From Burkholderia puraquae (GTDB lineage: Bacteria > Pseudomonadota > Gammaproteobacteria > Burkholderiales > Burkholderiaceae), in NCBI RefSeq assembly GCF_002099195.1, contig NZ_NBYX01000009.1, positions 186,001 to 250,000 of the forward strand: a stretch of 64,000 bases of DNA, in the 5' to 3' direction. Below the pieces are notes generated by a model that had not been told where the DNA came from, did not search any database, and saw only the letters and a program-made list of their open reading frames with translations. Below are positions 39,966-47,864 of the stretch, in pieces (position 1 is the stretch's first letter; each line of letters begins with the position of its first letter). The position numbers and the translations under genes are program-made.

Positions 39966-40745
39966 GTGCGCCCAATACTCCGCCGCTACTGCTATTGCAT
40001 GCCGCTCGCCGGCCTGACCCTCGCCGCCGCCGCTCACGCGGAAAACCAGTATTCGCTGTCGCTCGGTGGCGGTTTCGCGCCGCGCTACCAGGGCAGCAAC
40101 CAGTATCGCGGCGTCGTTGCGCCGGGGTTTTCCGCGAAGTTCGGCAACGGCTTCTTCATCGACAGCACCGAGGGCGCCGGCTACCGGCTGGACCTGCCGC
40201 ACGGCGTGTTCGTGTCGGCGGCTGTGAGCTACGACGCGGGCCGCACTGACGAGAACCGCTTCGACATGCCGGGCTCCGACTACCTGAAGGGCATGGGCCG
40301 GATTCCGGGCTCGGTGCTGGTCGGCGTGCGCGCGGGCGTGACGCTCTTCGACACGGCGCAATTGAGCGTCACGATCGACACACCTGTTACGCACACGTCG
40401 CGCGGCGTGTCGGGGCACGTGGATCTCGCGCTGCCGGTGTTCAAGACCTCGCAGCACGAGATCATCGTGACGGGCACCGTGCACGCGGGCTCGGGGCGCT
40501 ATACGCAGACGTTCTACGGCGTGACCGACGCCCAGTCGATGACGAGCCGGTTCCGGCCGTATTCGACGAGCGGCGGGATCGACAGCGCATCGATGGCGGT
40601 CGCGTGGAACTGGACTTTGTCGCAGCACTGGTCGGTGCTCGCGACCGGGGGCGTGACACGCTTGCTCGGCCGCTACGGCGACAGTCCGATCGTGCAATCG
40701 CGCAGCAACTACTACGGGATTGCGGGCGTGACGTACAAGTTCTGA
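39966..40745 (+). CDS. MipA/OmpV family outer-membrane protein
   Basis: A 259-residue outer-membrane beta-barrel starting at GTG 39966 with a signal peptide (RRYCYCMPLAGLTLAAAAHA). The mature part starts ENQYSLSLGGGFAPRYQGS and ends with the barrel terminus GIAGVTYKF. MipA links murein transglycosylase and synthase in E. coli; other family members respond to osmotic or metal stress. It is divergent from an RstAB-like pair and so may be controlled by it. Three spaced A-C-A repeats lie upstream around 39862-39887. Confidence 0.88.
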   Translation: MRPILRRYCYCMPLAGLTLAAAAHAENQYSLSLGGGFAPRYQGSNQYRGVVAPGFSAKFGNGFFIDSTEGAGYRLDLPHGVFVSAAVSYDAGRTDENRFDMPGSDYLKGMGRIPGSVLVGVRAGVTLFDTAQLSVTIDTPVTHTSRGVSGHVDLALPVFKTSQHEIIVTGTVHAGSGRYTQTFYGVTDAQSMTSRFRPYSTSGGIDSASMAVAWNWTLSQHWSVLATGGVTRLLGRYGDSPIVQSRSNYYGIAGVTYKF

Positions 40746-40761
40746 GTAACCGTGTAGCGAG

Positions 40762-41071
<310 letters not shown>

Positions 41072-41400
41072 GATCTTCGGATCCCTTGCTTGTGCATGCG
41101 CCCTCGATCAGCTCGGGGCCGGTAACCGTTCGGGTTTCGGGAAGACCAGCACGGCAACCGTGCGTTCTGTACTCGGAAACGGGCTCATCGGCCCAAGCGG
41201 AAGTCAAACTGCACGGTTCGGTCTGGTTGCGCTCAGACTTTACCGTACTGGTCGGGCTTAAACATACAAGCGGGTTGCCGGCGCGTGACGGCGTGCGCGG
41301 GGCGCACACCGTGCGTCGGCGTCGTGCCGTCGCTGCGAACCGCGTGCGGTAACATGCTGGCGGGTTCGGCGTCAGGCCGGGCCGCGACAGGGAGAAACCG
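41072..41400. other. 330-base region between IS remnant and lipoprotein gene
   Basis: No gene is supported. The left part may be residual insertion-sequence DNA. AGGGAGAAACCG at the right end is the ribosome-binding site of the lipoprotein gene. Confidence 0.4.
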
Positions 41401-41736
41401 ATGAAGAACACGATCGCGATGCTCGTTGCACTCGTTGCGAGCGCAACGTTTTCAGGATGTGCCGACATGAACACGAAGCACCCCAACGCCACGGCCGGCG
41501 GCGCGGCTGCGATCCCCGCGCAGCCGGGCGCCGCGCCGGTGTGCAAGGCGGACGCCGCGCCGGACGACGCGCTGATCGGCAAGCCCGAGGCCGATGCGGC
41601 CGCGCTGCTCGACGGCTGTCTGTGGCGCGTGCTCGAGCGCGACGGCAAGTCGTTGCCGGGCACGATGGACTACCGGCAGGAGCGCCGCAATCTCGGCATT
41701 CGCGACGGGAAGGTGATCTGGGTGCGGCGCGGGTGA
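41401..41736 (+). CDS. Lipoprotein with I78 peptidase-inhibitor-like domain
   Basis: A 111-residue protein with a lipoprotein signal ending FSGCAD (cysteine near residue 20). The mature C-terminal half carries the pattern of the I78 (Aspergillus elastase inhibitor) family: DALIGKPEADAAALL, then GTMDYRQERRNLGIRDGKVI. Such periplasmic inhibitors are common near proteobacterial surface genes. It sits 6 kb from the T6SS metalloprotease domain, so an accidental link is more likely than a cognate one. Family call is moderate. Confidence 0.7.
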   Translation: MKNTIAMLVALVASATFSGCADMNTKHPNATAGGAAAIPAQPGAAPVCKADAAPDDALIGKPEADAAALLDGCLWRVLERDGKSLPGTMDYRQERRNLGIRDGKVIWVRRG

Positions 41737-41957
41737 CGGATTCGGCCGCCGACGAAAATCGGTCGCGGCCAATGTCGCTTCCGCGAGCGCGGCTGTCGCG
41801 GGCATGCATGTCGCGCGCGGACGATCGGTCGGCGGCACGCGTGGCGATTCATCGCCGCGGGCGGCGGCATCGGCTGTCGCGGCGGTCAGGCGCCTCGATA
41901 CCGTTGTAGGCGGGGCTTGCACGAGTCGTGACGCGCCGCGCTGGCCGGCGCGTCCGG

Positions 41958-43355
41958 TCACGCTGCGATCGCTCCGGATTGCAGCGCCGACGCCGTGGTG
42001 TCGACCGTCATCGCCGGCGTGACGAGCATCACGCCGCGTGCGAGCGGGTCGTTGACCGATGCCGCAAATACCGCTTGCCGTTCCTCTGTCGCGTGATCGG
42101 CGGCGACGGCCAGCACAGCCAGCGCGAGCGCTGCGCCGCTTCCCCCGTTGGCGAGCCCGAGGTGGCGGCTGCGCTCGGCGGCATCGTCGCCCCAGATTTG
42201 CTCGCTGACCGTCACGACTTCGGTGCGGCGACTGCTGCGTTGATCGGCGTCGGTGACGAATCCGGGTGCCGACAGGTCGGGACGCAACGTCGACAAGCGC
42301 GTACCCGCCGCCGCGAGCAACTGTTCGAGCGTCGTCGCTTCGGCCTTGCCGTGATCGGCGGAACCCGCGCGGCGCGCGACCGCGAGCCGATGGATCGACG
42401 ACACCGGCATCGCATGCGGCGTGTCGGGATGACCGAGCAGCAATGCACATGCGCCTTCGCCGGGCGTCATGCCGTTCGGCCGATCGCGGCCGTAGAGCCG
42501 ACCTGCGCGATCCAGTGCGTCGACTGCGTCCTGGCTTGCGGTGGAGTCGAACGCGAGGACGACGTGCAGATCGCGGGACGGTTGCAGGTGCAACGCCTGG
42601 ATCAGTTCGTCGACGACCGCCCATGCTTGGACGGGATCGGCGACCGTGCGCAGTTGCGCGCGGACGATGCCCGGCGCGACGGCTTCCCGCGCCGCGTGCG
42701 CATCGAGCCATGCGGCGAGCGTGGCGGCGACCGGTTGCCAGCGCTCCGGTATCAGCAGGTGGAGCCGGAGCGGCGGCGCGTCGGCGCCCGCACCGGACAA
42801 CACGGCATGACGCTCGCGCAATTCGTCGAGCGCATCGGCGGCCAGCAGCAGCCCGCGCCAGTGCTCGTCCTGCAGCGTTTCCCGCGCGTCGGGCGCAAGC
42901 AGGCTTGCATCGAACCGGTCGAGCGACACCGATTCGACGGTGCTCGCGAATACGCCGGTTCCGTCCGGGCGTTGCAGTTCGGGATGAAGCGCGACGGAAC
43001 GTTCCTCCCGGGCCGCCGCATCGATGTCTGCGGTCGTCGCCCCCGTCGGCAGCCTGACGCTGCTGTCGAGCAGCAGGGCCGACCACGTGTGCGGCGCGGG
43101 GTCCTGCGCGGCAGCGGCATCCGTCGATGCGGACGAGCTCGGCGGTGCGGCGGCCGCGAGCGCCGGATGCTGGCCGAACCCCCGGCGCAGCCATGCCACG
43201 CAGACGGCGAGGGCCGCCGGCAGCACGAGCCCGCACAGCAGCAGCTCCCTGGCGGTCGGAGCATGCCGGGTCGTTTTCCACCAGACGAACACGGCGATCC
43301 ACACCGCGACGAACAGCGCGGCGACGAGTGCCGTCTTGCGCAACCGCGTGATCAT
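41958..43355 (-). CDS. T6SS-associated membrane protein with degenerate ketosynthase-like domain
   Basis: A 465-residue protein with two N-terminal membrane helices (residues about 7-27 and 38-58) and a linker rich in alanine and serine. The soluble domain from about residue 90 ends with features of thiolase-fold enzymes: the segment MTPGEGACALLLGHPD recalls the GEGA loop of ketosynthases, and GLANGGSGAALALAVLAVAAD recalls their glycine-rich C-terminus. The usual catalytic Cys-His-His set is not apparent. It follows the PAAR gene by 36 bases, so the two are a likely operon. Function unknown. Confidence 0.7.
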   Translation of the reverse strand: MITRLRKTALVAALFVAVWIAVFVWWKTTRHAPTARELLLCGLVLPAALAVCVAWLRRGFGQHPALAAAAPPSSSASTDAAAAQDPAPHTWSALLLDSSVRLPTGATTADIDAAAREERSVALHPELQRPDGTGVFASTVESVSLDRFDASLLAPDARETLQDEHWRGLLLAADALDELRERHAVLSGAGADAPPLRLHLLIPERWQPVAATLAAWLDAHAAREAVAPGIVRAQLRTVADPVQAWAVVDELIQALHLQPSRDLHVVLAFDSTASQDAVDALDRAGRLYGRDRPNGMTPGEGACALLLGHPDTPHAMPVSSIHRLAVARRAGSADHGKAEATTLEQLLAAAGTRLSTLRPDLSAPGFVTDADQRSSRRTEVVTVSEQIWGDDAAERSRHLGLANGGSGAALALAVLAVAADHATEERQAVFAASVNDPLARGVMLVTPAMTVDTTASALQSGAIAA

Positions 43356-43391
43356 TTCCGTCGATTCCCCCGTGACTTGCGGCGTCGCATG

Positions 43392-43694
43392 TCAGTTGCC
43401 ATCGCTGCCCGCCGTCCGGCTCGCGACCAGTACGGCACCGCAGGCCGTCTTGTAGCCGTCGCGCGCGACGCCTTCACCCTGCACGATCATCGTGTCGTCG
43501 CCGTCGACGATGTAATTCGGGCCGTGGATCGGACACGTCACCGTGTCGTTGCGGCGCGCGATGCCGCGACCGTCGACCGACGACAGCGTGGACGCACTGG
43601 TCACGGTGCCGCCATGGCTGTGTTTGTCCCCGAGGAGCGGAGGGGCACACGTGACGATCGAAGGTGGCGACGTCACGTTCGGCTGCCCCGGCAA
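43392..43694 (-). CDS. PAAR-domain T6SS spike-tip protein
   Basis: A 100-residue PAAR protein that caps the VgrG spike. The domain begins LLGDKHSHGGTVTSAS and continues ARRNDTVTCPIHGPNYIVDGD, ending near TACGAVLVAS. The histidine and cysteine zinc ligands are present. The start is doubtful: the first 20 codons, beginning at a TTG (43694) or a GTG (43676), are the antisense of a VgrG C-terminal fragment, so the original start was probably lost in a rearrangement. It is the first gene of a leftward operon with the ketosynthase-like membrane protein. Confidence 0.8.
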   Translation of the reverse strand: MPGQPNVTSPPSIVTCAPPLLGDKHSHGGTVTSASTLSSVDGRGIARRNDTVTCPIHGPNYIVDGDDTMIVQGEGVARDGYKTACGAVLVASRTAGSDGN

Positions 43695-43839
43695 ATTCGT
43701 CGTGTATGCCGCGCAGCATGCCTTCGTGGGCCCCGATCAAATGAATACGCCGTTGCCGCAGTTTCCCGAAAAGGTCTGCGTCGAATGCCTGCTCCACGCG
43801 ATGCAGTCGGGCAGCGCGCTCGCGGGCAAGGCGATCTGA
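43645..43839 (+). pseudogene. VgrG C-terminal stump
   Basis: The forward frame encodes VTIEGGDVTFGCPGKFVVYA, then QHAFVGPDQ and a C-terminus with KVCVECLLHAMQSGSA. This matches, segment by segment, the end of the VgrG at 52637-55441 (EGNDIVIGAPGKATFHAAQH and CVECMRDLAH). The rest of that VgrG is missing, and a PAAR gene on the other strand begins across the break. The stump still directly precedes a DUF4123 gene, as the intact VgrG does downstream. Confidence 0.85.
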
Positions 43840-43841
43840 GC

Positions 43842-44708
43842 ATGACGATCGAGACGACCGACTGGATCGACCGCTATCCCGACGGCACGCCGGACCGGCT
43901 GAATGCGCTTTTCGAGCGCGCGCCTGCCGACGGCCGCTGGCATCTGCTGCTCGACATGGGTTTCGCGCCGGCGCTGCGTGAGCGGATACCCGCGATCGAG
44001 CGCAACGATGCCGCCATCGTGTTGTACGAAGGTGTGTACGACGGCGACGACCTGCTGGCGATTTCGCCGTGCCTCGTGCCGTTGCCGGCCGACGCGGCGG
44101 CGCGCCGGGCGATGCTGGAGATGGTGCTGCGCGAGACGTCCGGACGGCCGATGGTGAGCCTGCTGCATGGCGCGCGCGATACCGCCGCGCTCGCCGCGCA
44201 TCTGCGCGGACAGATGGAGGCGAGTGCGGCGGCTGACGGCGAAGCGTTTCTGGTGCGTTTCGCCGACACGCGTTGCCTGCCCGCGTGGCTCGCGGTGCTG
44301 ACGCCCGCACAGCGCTGCCGCTTCACGGACGGGGTCGACGCGTGGCACGTGTTCGACCGCACCGGGGCGCTCGTTGCGCTCGATTTCGGCATCGCGAGCC
44401 GGGCGGCTGGCGATAAAGCGGACGCCGGACGCAGCGGCGAGCCATACTTGCTCGACGAGGACCAGGTCGAACGGCTTCGGCAGGCTGCGAAGATCGACAC
44501 GCTGGTTTTTCATGTTCGCCAGCGTCCGGAGAGTTTCGGCCGTCTAGTGGCCACGCCGTCGCAAGCCCATGCGTGCGTGAGTGCGGCGTGGGCGCGGCAC
44601 GACGGTCCGCCTGCGGCGGCGTCGCGGGCCGCGCTCGATGCGCTCGATGCGCTCGTGGCGGCCGGATATCTGGTGACGGAGCTCGCGCCGGCAACGTCGC
44701 CCGCGTAG
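43842..44708 (+). CDS. DUF4123 T6SS effector adaptor/chaperone (module A)
   Basis: A 288-residue DUF4123 protein (Tap/TEC type). These adaptors hold a cognate effector and load it on VgrG or PAAR. The N-terminal half contains HLLLDMGFAPALRERIPA and AIVLYEGVYDGDDLLAISP, and the middle has PAWLAVLTPAQRCRF. It begins two bases after the stop of the VgrG stump. Its own VgrG is lost, so it may now serve the VgrG encoded 3 kb downstream or the DUF2235 effector next to it. Confidence 0.85.
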   Translation: MTIETTDWIDRYPDGTPDRLNALFERAPADGRWHLLLDMGFAPALRERIPAIERNDAAIVLYEGVYDGDDLLAISPCLVPLPADAAARRAMLEMVLRETSGRPMVSLLHGARDTAALAAHLRGQMEASAAADGEAFLVRFADTRCLPAWLAVLTPAQRCRFTDGVDAWHVFDRTGALVALDFGIASRAAGDKADAGRSGEPYLLDEDQVERLRQAAKIDTLVFHVRQRPESFGRLVATPSQAHACVSAAWARHDGPPAAASRAALDALDALVAAGYLVTELAPATSPA

Positions 44709-44792
44709 AACGATGCGGGTTCGCGTGCATGCGACGGGGCACATGGTTGATAGCGATCCACGCCGGACGGCGTCGGACAAGAGGATGAACAG

Positions 44793-45407
44793 ATGAGTTT
44801 GAATGCCGGTTCCACGACGTTTGCCGCTCGGCTGCTGATGGTCGCGGCCATCCTGCTCGGGACGGCCGGATGCTCGCGCGCGACCGACGTGTCGTCCGCC
44901 GCGTCGAGTGCGGCCGGCGCGTCGAGCGTCGCCAGCGCGGCAGCCGCTTCCGCATCCGGAACGATGGGGCTGAAACTGAATGCCCTCAACTACACCGACG
45001 TTCCGATCGGCGCTTTCTACGTCGACGGCACCTGGGGCGGGACGGTGCCGGCACGCATCGGCAGCGGCGGCGGCGCGATCATCTGCTGCGTCGCGTTGCC
45101 GAAACAATGGCATCCGGGGCTGACCGTCAATCTGCAGTGGCGGGACGACAACCTCTACAGGAAGGATCCGAAGGCGCTCGCGAGCCGGGTCGTGCCGGTC
45201 GAGCGCTACGAAACATTTTCGGACGGCTTCCTGTGGGTCCTGTTCTTTCCGCACGATCGCATCAAGGTCTATGCGTCGCAGTGGATGCCCGGTTACCGCG
45301 GCTTCCCCGAAAATCTCCAGGCGCCCGACGAAGCGTGTCCCGGGCACTTCACGCTGCGCAACAGCGACCCGCAGTGCCCGAATCCCGACCAGAGGATCAC
45401 GCGATGA
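44793..45407 (+). CDS. DUF3304-like lipoprotein, candidate lipase immunity (module A)
   Basis: A 204-residue lipoprotein with signal LLMVAAILLGTAGC (lipobox cysteine near residue 27) and a serine/alanine-rich linker. The mature domain starts LKLNALNYTDVPIGAFYVDG and holds ICCVALPKQWHPGLTVNLQW, the pattern I associate with DUF3304. Such lipoproteins sit beside DUF2235 lipase effectors, where they are proposed or shown to be periplasmic immunity proteins. The stop overlaps the effector start (ATGA), which supports this pairing. Confidence 0.8.
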   Translation: MSLNAGSTTFAARLLMVAAILLGTAGCSRATDVSSAASSAAGASSVASAAAASASGTMGLKLNALNYTDVPIGAFYVDGTWGGTVPARIGSGGGAIICCVALPKQWHPGLTVNLQWRDDNLYRKDPKALASRVVPVERYETFSDGFLWVLFFPHDRIKVYASQWMPGYRGFPENLQAPDEACPGHFTLRNSDPQCPNPDQRITR

Positions 45408-47803
45408 GTTTCCGCTTCGCGAGCGCCGACCGGCCTGACGTCAGCGTCGTCACCCGGGAGGAGCAGGACGCGATCATGCGCCGGCTGCACGACGACGACG
45501 GGATGAGCTGCTGCAAGACGCTGCACGTCGGCATCTTCTTCGACGGCACGCGCAACAACGCGGATCGCGATCGCGCGGGCGGCAAGCACAGCAACGTCGC
45601 GCGGCTGTTCGACGTGTTTCCCCGCGACAAGTATCACAGTGCCATTTACGTGGCCGGCGTCGGCACGCCGTTCGTCGACGAGATCGGCGACCAGGGCGTC
45701 GGGCTGCAGGCCGCGGCCGGCGCCGCGACGGGATGGGCCGGCGAGGGGCGCATCAACTGGGCGCTGCTGCAGATCCACAACGTCGTGCATGCGCACGCAT
45801 TCGGCAATTCGCTGTCCGCGGCGCTCGGCAAGAGCGACAAGGAACTCGCGAAGGCCGTCAGCGTTGATCTGAATTTCAAGGGCATCGATCTCGGCGGCAC
45901 GCCGCCCAGGCCGGGCAGTCTCGGCGACATCAACGCGCGCGGCAGTTCGAGCGTCGGTGCGCTCAAGTTGATGGCCGCCGAGCAGAACGGGATCGAACTG
46001 ACCTGGGATCGCGACACGATCTGGGCGCAGCTCAAGGGCGAAGTCGATACGGCGAACTGGACCGCGACGATGCGCGCGTGGGACGAGAAACGCCGCGTTG
46101 CGTTGCGGGCCCGATGCGCGCAGTTGAAGGCGCGCGTCGGCGACCTGCTGGTGAAGGGCAAGCCGAAACTGCAGCGCATCCGCCTGTACGTGTTCGGTTT
46201 TTCGCGCGGGGCGGCCGAGGCCCGCACGTTCTCGAATTGGCTGGCCGATGCGCTGGACCCCGACTTCAGCCTGTGCGGCGTGCCCGTGTCGTACGACTTT
46301 CTCGGCATCTTCGATACGGTCGCGTCGGTCGGCATCGCGCAAAGCACGGCCGCGACGCTGTTCGATGGGCACGGCGGCTGGGGGCGCAGGGAACTGATGG
46401 GCGTGCCGCACTACGTGCGTCGCTGCGTCCACATGGTCGCCGCCCACGAGCCGCGCGGATCGTTCCCGCTTGACCTGATCGATGCGTCGCGGGACGGGCA
46501 TGAGGAGATCGTCTATCCGGGCGTGCATTCGGACGTCGGCGGTGGGTACGGGCCGGGCGAGCAGGGGCGCGGCACCGGCGATGCGGACAAGCTTTCGCAG
46601 GTGCCGCTGCTCGACATGTATCGCGAAGCGCGCAAGGCCGGTGTTCCATTCGATATCAAGGGGCCCGGTATCGCTGCCGAAGCGGCGGCGGCATTCGCGA
46701 TTTCTCCCGCGCTCAAGCGCGCGTTTTCCACCTATGTGAGCACGAGCGCCGACTATTACTACGCGAAGGAGCACGGCACGCCGGGCCTGATGCGCGCGCA
46801 CTACGGGCTTTACCTGCGCTGGCGCAAGATGCGGCTCGACAATTTGCGTTCGCAACCGTCGTTTCTGGCCGCCAAGGCCGCCTATCCGCAGGATGCCGTC
46901 GATCTCGACAGCGCGAACGAGGAACTGCGGCTCGAATGGCGCGACCTGCTCGAATGCGAGCAGGAAGGCGGACCGACCGTGAGCCGGTACGCGGGCAATA
47001 CAGTCAGCCGGAAGATCACGCAGAACCCGAAGGCGGCGGCCGTCATTTCGCCGGCTGTCCTGCCGATCGCCGCGGGCCTGCAGTCCGCGATTCCGTTCGT
47101 CGGTCCGCTGGTGCGCGCGAGCGCCAAGCGCGCCGAGGATTTCTTCCAGCTGCAGCTCGACGAGAAATGGAAGCAGTGGCTCGAGGTGCGGGGCGACTGG
47201 AACATGGGGCCGCCGGAAGCGCCGATCAGCGCGCTGTACGACAACTTCATGCACGATTCGCGCGCGTGGTTCAAGCCGCTCGGCGACGACGACGACGTGT
47301 GGAATCACAATCAGATCAACGCGCTGAAAACCCGCCAGGCCGAGTTCGAGCGCCAGCATGCCGAGTGGAAGAAGCGTCAGCAACTCGGCGTGCCGGGACC
47401 GTCGCAGATCATGCAGGTGATGGGGGCGGGTGCGCTTGGGCTCGGGCCGGCCGCCAACGTTGCGCCGGAGCCCGAACCGCGTTCGACGCTGACCGCGCAG
47501 CAGGCCGGCATCCTGAAACGCTACGACGCCGCGCAGCAGGCTGCACAGAAGGCTCGAGCGGCCCGGGACGCAACGGCGCCGACCGATAGCGCGATCCTGA
47601 CCGACCCGAAAGTTACGGGTGGTCTTGCGTTGCAGGATTCGGGACGCGAGTTTTCGTTCGTCTGGGGCTACCTGCGCTGGCGCACCGTCTACGTGAACGG
47701 CGTGCGCTGGGACGCGCCCCATGTGCCGAGCGTGCAGGAAGACATGGAGGCGATGCGTCAGCAGATGCAGCGCAACGTCGACATGAGCAAGCTGTTCCGA
47801 TGA
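45404..47803 (+). CDS. DUF2235 (Tle1-like) T6SS phospholipase effector (module A)
   Basis: A 799-residue alpha/beta hydrolase of the Tle1 type, predicted to attack phospholipids of rival cells. The domain starts LHVGIFFDGTRNNADRD near residue 43. The nucleophile lies in VFGFSRGAAEARTF with Ser267, the acid in HSDVGGGYGPG with Asp377, and a likely catalytic His466 in RAHYGLYLRWRKM. The C-terminal half contains helical segments that may insert in the membrane. The start overlaps the upstream lipoprotein gene by 4 bases. The evolved VgrG gene follows after 61 bases. Confidence 0.9.
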   Translation: MSFRFASADRPDVSVVTREEQDAIMRRLHDDDGMSCCKTLHVGIFFDGTRNNADRDRAGGKHSNVARLFDVFPRDKYHSAIYVAGVGTPFVDEIGDQGVGLQAAAGAATGWAGEGRINWALLQIHNVVHAHAFGNSLSAALGKSDKELAKAVSVDLNFKGIDLGGTPPRPGSLGDINARGSSSVGALKLMAAEQNGIELTWDRDTIWAQLKGEVDTANWTATMRAWDEKRRVALRARCAQLKARVGDLLVKGKPKLQRIRLYVFGFSRGAAEARTFSNWLADALDPDFSLCGVPVSYDFLGIFDTVASVGIAQSTAATLFDGHGGWGRRELMGVPHYVRRCVHMVAAHEPRGSFPLDLIDASRDGHEEIVYPGVHSDVGGGYGPGEQGRGTGDADKLSQVPLLDMYREARKAGVPFDIKGPGIAAEAAAAFAISPALKRAFSTYVSTSADYYYAKEHGTPGLMRAHYGLYLRWRKMRLDNLRSQPSFLAAKAAYPQDAVDLDSANEELRLEWRDLLECEQEGGPTVSRYAGNTVSRKITQNPKAAAVISPAVLPIAAGLQSAIPFVGPLVRASAKRAEDFFQLQLDEKWKQWLEVRGDWNMGPPEAPISALYDNFMHDSRAWFKPLGDDDDVWNHNQINALKTRQAEFERQHAEWKKRQQLGVPGPSQIMQVMGAGALGLGPAANVAPEPEPRSTLTAQQAGILKRYDAAQQAAQKARAARDATAPTDSAILTDPKVTGGLALQDSGREFSFVWGYLRWRTVYVNGVRWDAPHVPSVQEDMEAMRQQMQRNVDMSKLFR

Positions 47804-47864
47804 ACCGATTGGATACGAATCAGCCGGCGCGGCACGCATTCGCGCGCGATTGCCGAGAAACAAC

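Noticed and set aside
41401-41736. I78-like lipoprotein as the inhibitor of the VgrG protease
   Set aside because: The I78 family inhibits serine proteases, and the gene is 6 kb away on the other side of a divergent operon; the overlapping exported gene at 51641 is a better candidate.
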